Shown one piece after another: positions 6,943 to 10,073 of a stretch of 10,073 nucleotides of DNA. A program made the position numbers and the translations under genes. Under the pieces are notes generated by a model. It was not told the origin of the DNA. It worked only from the letters and a program-made list of their open reading frames with translations, and made no database searches. The stretch covers positions 1 through 10,073 of the forward strand of contig CAMLGG010000197.1 of the NCBI GenBank assembly GCA_946479475.1, written 5' to 3'. This DNA is from an uncultured Ideonella sp. Its GTDB lineage: Bacteria > Pseudomonadota > Gammaproteobacteria > Burkholderiales > Burkholderiaceae. How positions within the stretch are numbered: position 1 is the first letter of the stretch; each line of letters begins with the position of its first letter.

Positions 6943-8466
6943 ATGTCCCGATACCTGCAAGCCCTGGATCCCAGGCGCAGCCTGGCGACCGCGGTGGCCT
7001 GGTTCGCCGTGGTGCTGTCGCTGGCCATCGCACTGGCGCTGCTGACCGTCGGCGACTTCGCCCTCAACAGCATGCTGGCGCAGCGCGATGCGCAGATGAT
7101 GCGCTTCGCCACGCGGCTGGCCGCCGGGCTGGAGCAGGCGGTGGCCGGCCCGGATGGCTTTCCCGGCCTGCCCTCGCACGAGCGGCTGGTCGCCATCGTG
7201 GAGGCTGCTCGGGAGGAAGCCAAGCCTGATCCGCGCGCCCGCGTGCTGCTGCTGGACGAGCGGCACGACATCGTCTTCCAGCACCCCGATGGCGGTGCCG
7301 ACGCGCCGCTGACGATGGCCGCCGGCTCGCTGCAGATCGGGGGCAACGGCGAGCATGTCGTGGTGGTCACCGCACCGCCGGCGCAATCGCCGAACCTGCG
7401 CATGCTCGGCCTGCGCGTGGCCGTGGTGCAGCCCAGCGAGGAGGGCGGCCACGGCGGAACGCTGCAGGAGAAGCTGACCGCCATCTCGATCCTGCTGAGC
7501 ATCTTCGCGGCGCTGATCGGCGTGGCTTTCGCGCGCCGCCTCACGCGGCGGCTGAGCGCCCTGACCGCGCAGGTCCGCAAGGTCGCCAACCAGGAGGCCG
7601 AAGGGATCATCGAGCCGGCCGGCCTCGACGAGGTCGCGGTGCTGGGCCGCGCCTTCGGCCGACTGCTCACGGCGCTGCGCCAGGAGCACGCCGAGCTCGA
7701 CCAGCTCACCCGCGAGCTCGAGCAGCGGGTGCAGGCGCGCACCCGAGAGGTCGAGCGCCTGGCCGCCGACAGCCGCTATGCCGCCGTCGTGCGTGAGCGC
7801 CTGCGCCTCGCGCGGGACATGCACGACACCCTGGCCCACTCGATGATGGAGATGCTGGTCGAGGTGCGCACCCTGCGCATGCTGCATGCCCACGATCCGC
7901 AGCGCCTGGCCGACGAGCTGGAGCGGGCCGAGGAGGTGGCGCGCGAGGGCCTGAAGGAGGCGCGCGACGCGGTGGGCCAGATGCGCCTGAACGCCGTGCG
8001 CGACCTGGGCCTGGGCGCGGCCCTGAGCGGGGCGACGGCCCGCTTCGCCGAGCGCACCGGCCTGGAGCTGCGCTACCGGGCCGATCCCCGGGCCGCCAGC
8101 TTTGCCGACGAGCGGGCCGAGACGGTGTTCCGCATCGCCGAGGAGGCCCTGCGCAACGTCGATCGCCACGCCCACGCGAAGCACGTGGAGGTGGCCCTGC
8201 TCGACGCCGGGGACGGTGAGGTCGAGCTGGTCATCGCCGATGACGGCGTCGGCTTCGATCCCGAGTCCGCCTACCCCGGCCACTTCGGCGTCACCGGCAT
8301 CCGCGAGCAGGCCCAGCTGATCGGTGCCGGGCTGGAGCTGGACAGTCGTCCTGGCGCTGGCACCCGCCTGCGCCTTCGACTGCGCGTGGGGCCCGAGCTG
8401 CGCAGCGAAGGTGAAGATGGTCACGATCGGCGTTCCGGCGGGCCGCAGAGCCCGCCACAGGCGTAG
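6943..8466 (+). CDS. Membrane sensor histidine kinase (HAMP, HisKA_3, HATPase_c)
   Basis: This 507-residue NarX/LiaS-class sensor kinase has a first membrane helix at ~13-38 and a periplasmic sensor region at ~40-175 with no recognisable domain and no cysteines. The second helix is at ~185-203 (AISILLSIFAALIGVAFA), followed by HAMP (~204-250) and a coiled stretch. The HisKA_3 dimerisation domain has phospho-acceptor His294 in LARDMHDTLAHSMMEML. The ATPase domain (~390-480) has the N box EEALRNVDRHAHA, the G1 box IADDGVGFDPE and the G2 region GHFGVTGIREQAQLIGAGLE. The ATG at 6943 is preferred over the in-frame ATG at 6865, which would add an arginine-rich tail ahead of the first membrane helix; the ribosome site at 6943 is poor. 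It is divergent from its likely partner regulator, and the transporter begins 10 bases after its stop, suggesting co-transcription. The signal is unknown; formate, oxalate or another small carboxylate is inferred from the neighbours only. Confidence 0.92.
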   Translation: MSRYLQALDPRRSLATAVAWFAVVLSLAIALALLTVGDFALNSMLAQRDAQMMRFATRLAAGLEQAVAGPDGFPGLPSHERLVAIVEAAREEAKPDPRARVLLLDERHDIVFQHPDGGADAPLTMAAGSLQIGGNGEHVVVVTAPPAQSPNLRMLGLRVAVVQPSEEGGHGGTLQEKLTAISILLSIFAALIGVAFARRLTRRLSALTAQVRKVANQEAEGIIEPAGLDEVAVLGRAFGRLLTALRQEHAELDQLTRELEQRVQARTREVERLAADSRYAAVVRERLRLARDMHDTLAHSMMEMLVEVRTLRMLHAHDPQRLADELERAEEVAREGLKEARDAVGQMRLNAVRDLGLGAALSGATARFAERTGLELRYRADPRAASFADERAETVFRIAEEALRNVDRHAHAKHVEVALLDAGDGEVELVIADDGVGFDPESAYPGHFGVTGIREQAQLIGAGLELDSRPGAGTRLRLRLRVGPELRSEGEDGHDRRSGGPQSPPQA

Positions 8467-8476
8467 AGTGAATGCA

Positions 8477-9790
8477 ATGAAGCGAAGCAGCGAAATCGCC
8501 GTCTCGCCCCTGGATGCCGGACTCGGCGAGCTGCCGGTGCCCGGCGTGGCCCACCGCTGGATCCAGCTGGCGATGGGCCTGGTGTGCATGGCGATGGTCG
8601 CCAACCTGCAGTACGGCTGGACGCTGTTCGTGAACCCGCTGTCGGATCGCTTCGGCTGGAGCCAGGCCGCGGTGCAGGTCGCCTTCTCGGTCTTCGTCAT
8701 CGCGCAGACCTTCGTCGTGCCCTTCGCCGGTTACCTCGTGGACGAGGCGGGCCCGCGCCCGGTGGTGTTCGCAGGCGGCCTGCTGTGCGCCATCGCCTGG
8801 GTGATGAACGCGCTGGTCGACTCGCTGCCGCTGCTGTACGTGGCCGCGGCCATCGGTGGCCTCGGCGCGGGTGCGGTGTACGGCACCTGCGTCGGCAATG
8901 CCTTGAAGTGGTTCCCCGACAGGCGGGGCCTGGCCGTGGGCCTGACGGTGGCCGCCTTCGGCGCCGGCTCGGCGCTCACCGTGCTGCCCATCACGATGGT
9001 CATCGCGGCGCGGGGCTACGAGGCGGCCTTCCTCTACTTCGGCCTCGGCCAGGGGCTCGTGGTGATGGCGCTCGCCCTGGCGCTGGACAACCCGCACGAG
9101 CTGCTGCCGCGCATCACCCTGGCGCCGCCTTCGCCCGCGGTGCCGCAGTCCAGCCGGGAGTACACGCCGGCCGAGACGATGCGCCAGCCGGTCTTCTGGG
9201 TCATGTACCTCATCTTCGCGCTGGTGGCGGCCGGCGGGCTGATGGCCACGGCCCAGCTGGCGCCCATCGCCGTGCATTTCGGCATTGCGGGCGTACCGGT
9301 CGACCTCTTCGGCCTGGTGCTGCCGGCATTGACCTTCGCCCTGGCGCTGGACCGGGTGCTCAACGGCGCCACCCGCCTGATCTTCGGCTGGATCTCCGAC
9401 AAGATAGGCCGCGAGCAGACCATGCTGGCGGCGTTCATGCTGGAGGCGGTGGCCATCTTCGCCCTGAGCCACTCGGGGGCGCATCCCGTGATCTTCGTCC
9501 TGCTCACCGGCCTGGTCTTCTTCGCCTGGGGCGAGATCTACAGCCTGTTCCCCTCGACCTGCGCCGACACCTTCGGCTCGAAGTACGCAGCGGCCAACGC
9601 GGGCCTCCTCTACACCGCCAAGGGGGCGGCTTCTCTGATGGTGCCTTTGTCCAGCCTGCTCGTCTCGATGTCGGGCGACTGGCACGGGGTCTTCCTGATC
9701 GCCGGCGGCATGAGTGGCGCTGCCGCGCTGCTCGCCTGGTTCGTGCTGCGGCCCATGCGGATGCGGCTGCTCCTTTCCGGTTCGCGCTGA
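8477..9790 (+). CDS. Major facilitator transporter, oxalate/formate antiporter (OFA) type
   Basis: This 437-residue, 12-helix MFS protein of the inner membrane has an N-terminal segment HRWIQLAMGLVCMAMVANLQYGWTLFVNP that is typical of the OFA family (OxlT and proteobacterial relatives). The usual halves are separated by a cytoplasmic loop at ~204-237. A loop motif DEAGPRP follows helix 2, with its counterpart SDKIGREQT after helix 8. Arg300 (NGATRLIFGW, helix 8) and Lys382 (LLYTAKGAAS, helix 11) sit where OxlT has its substrate-binding Arg272 and Lys355; I judge this by motif, not by alignment. OxlT exchanges oxalate for formate, and other OFA members carry other small carboxylates. The ATG at 8477 is used; GTG at 8468 in the same frame would add three residues. 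The gene begins 10 bases after the kinase stop, so the kinase probably controls or senses transport. Formate delivery to or from the Fds enzyme is inferred. Confidence 0.88.
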   Translation: MKRSSEIAVSPLDAGLGELPVPGVAHRWIQLAMGLVCMAMVANLQYGWTLFVNPLSDRFGWSQAAVQVAFSVFVIAQTFVVPFAGYLVDEAGPRPVVFAGGLLCAIAWVMNALVDSLPLLYVAAAIGGLGAGAVYGTCVGNALKWFPDRRGLAVGLTVAAFGAGSALTVLPITMVIAARGYEAAFLYFGLGQGLVVMALALALDNPHELLPRITLAPPSPAVPQSSREYTPAETMRQPVFWVMYLIFALVAAGGLMATAQLAPIAVHFGIAGVPVDLFGLVLPALTFALALDRVLNGATRLIFGWISDKIGREQTMLAAFMLEAVAIFALSHSGAHPVIFVLLTGLVFFAWGEIYSLFPSTCADTFGSKYAAANAGLLYTAKGAASLMVPLSSLLVSMSGDWHGVFLIAGGMSGAAALLAWFVLRPMRMRLLLSGSR

Positions 9791-9805
9791 GCCAGGGCAC
9801 GAGGC

Positions 9806-9863
9806 TTCGACAAGCTCAGCCCGAACGGCAAATCTCTCCCCCGTTCACCCTGAGCTTGTCGAA
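9806..9863. repeat. Palindromic repeat unit 1
   Basis: The left arm is 9806-9828, the loop 9829-9840 (12 bases) and the right arm 9841-9863. The outer 14 bases pair perfectly, a 3-base mismatch follows (CCC opposite ACC), then the inner 6 bases pair (GAACGG/CCGTTC). This is the best-paired complete unit of the array, and the one closest to the transporter stop (16 bases). Confidence 0.9.
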
Positions 9864-9882
9864 GGGCCGATGGGCACAAGGC

Positions 9883-9940
9883 TTCGACAAGCTCAGCCCG
9901 AACGGCAAGTCTCTCCACCGTTCACTCTGAGCCTGTCGAA
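9883..9940. repeat. Palindromic repeat unit 2
   Basis: The left arm is 9883-9905, the loop 9906-9917 (12 bases) and the right arm 9918-9940. The left arm is identical to unit 1. The right arm has two changes from unit 1 (CTCTGAGCCTG in place of CCCTGAGCTTG), one of which breaks a pair in the outer stem. Confidence 0.9.
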
Positions 9941-9959
9941 GGGCCCGACGTAAAGCGGC

Positions 9960-10015
9960 TTCGACAAGCTCAGCCCGAACGGCACCACTCCACCGTTCGC
10001 CCTGAGCCTGTCGAA
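9960..10015. repeat. Palindromic repeat unit 3
   Basis: The left arm is 9960-9982, the loop 9983-9992 (10 bases, CACCACTCCA) and the right arm 9993-10015. The left arm is again identical to units 1 and 2. The right arm reads CCGTTCGCCCTGAGCCTG followed by TCGAA, sharing the outer-stem change with unit 2 and having its own G at the seventh base. Confidence 0.9.
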
Positions 10016-10033
10016 GGGCCGAGGCAGAGGGGC

Positions 10034-10073
10034 TTCGACAAGCTCAGCCCGAACGGCACCACTCCACCGTTCG
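10034..10073. repeat. Palindromic repeat unit 4, cut by the window edge
   Basis: The left arm at 10034-10056 is identical to the other three. The loop at 10057-10066 is identical to that of unit 3 (CACCACTCCA). Only the first seven bases of the right arm (CCGTTCG) are inside the window; they match unit 3, so units 3 and 4 look like the most recent duplication. Confidence 0.85.

Larger units (their letters stand above)
9791..10073. repeat. Tandem array of imperfect palindromic (REP-like) repeats; gene-free
   Basis: This stretch downstream of the transporter holds no gene. It consists of at least four units, each an inverted repeat of two 23-base arms around a 10-12 base loop. Left arms start at 9806, 9883, 9960 and 10034, giving periods of 77, 77 and 74 bases. 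Each left arm begins TTCGACAAGCTCAG and ends GAACGG; each right arm begins CCGTTC and ends GTCGAA. The fourth unit is cut by the window edge, so the array continues. From memory, elements of this TTCGACAAGCTCAG type are dispersed through intergenic regions of many high-GC proteobacterial genomes. Transcripts would fold into strong hairpins that could end or protect the transporter mRNA, but no T tract follows any stem. Confidence 0.92.

Noticed and set aside
6052..8700. An 882-codon open frame on the minus strand covering the kinase
   Set aside because: It is the antisense of the kinase and an off-frame reading of the response regulator. Both real genes have complete motif sets, and this frame has none.
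8584..9930. A 448-codon plus-strand frame overlapping the transporter and running into the repeats
   Set aside because: It is an off-frame reading of the MFS gene, rich in Arg/Gly/Ala with no hydrophobic helices, and its end is made of repeat sequence.
9803..10073. CRISPR array
   Set aside because: The repeated units are long inverted repeats with similar short interiors and similar spacers. There are no unique 30-40 base spacers between short direct repeats, and no cas gene is present.

Overview
The window is high-GC DNA with tightly packed genes. The codon usage, the soluble NAD-dependent fds-type formate dehydrogenase operon and the style of the dispersed palindromic repeats suggest a betaproteobacterium of the order Burkholderiales (the Rubrivivax/Leptothrix/Ideonella/Comamonadaceae side is my guess). 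This placement is an inference, since there is no rRNA in the window. I saw no tRNA, rRNA, CRISPR array, insertion sequence or phage gene.

Left part (1-6095, plus strand): the 3' part of a formate dehydrogenase operon in the classical order fdsB-fdsA-fdsC(fdhD)-fdsD, with fdsG expected just upstream. It encodes an oxygen-tolerant, cytoplasmic Mo/bis-MGD enzyme that oxidises formate to CO2 and reduces NAD+. FdsA is the NuoG-fused catalytic subunit, FdsB the NuoF-like FMN/NAD subunit, FdsC the FdhD-type cofactor sulfuration chaperone and FdsD the small delta subunit. The operon then runs without a gap, through a GTGA stop/start overlap, into an HPP-family membrane protein with a C-terminal CBS pair. 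That protein is not part of the textbook fds operon.

Middle (6099-8466): a NarL/LuxR-type response regulator on the minus strand, convergent with the HPP gene (3 bases between stop codons). It is divergent from a HisKA_3-type membrane sensor kinase on the plus strand. The 139-bp divergent region holds a small AT-richer island, a five-codon leader-like ORF and a hairpin just upstream of the kinase start.

Right part (8477-9790): a major facilitator transporter of the oxalate/formate antiporter (OFA) type, starting 10 bases after the kinase stop and so probably co-transcribed with it. The last ~280 bases (9791-10073) contain no gene. They carry a tandem array of at least four imperfect palindromic repeat units with a 74-77 base period, cut by the window edge.

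Taken together the window reads as a formate-use island: enzyme, maturation factor, a candidate anion-transport/sensing membrane protein (HPP-CBS), a two-component system and an OFA transporter. The enzyme annotation is solid. The functional link of the HPP-CBS protein, the two-component system and the transporter to formate is inferred from gene order and family.
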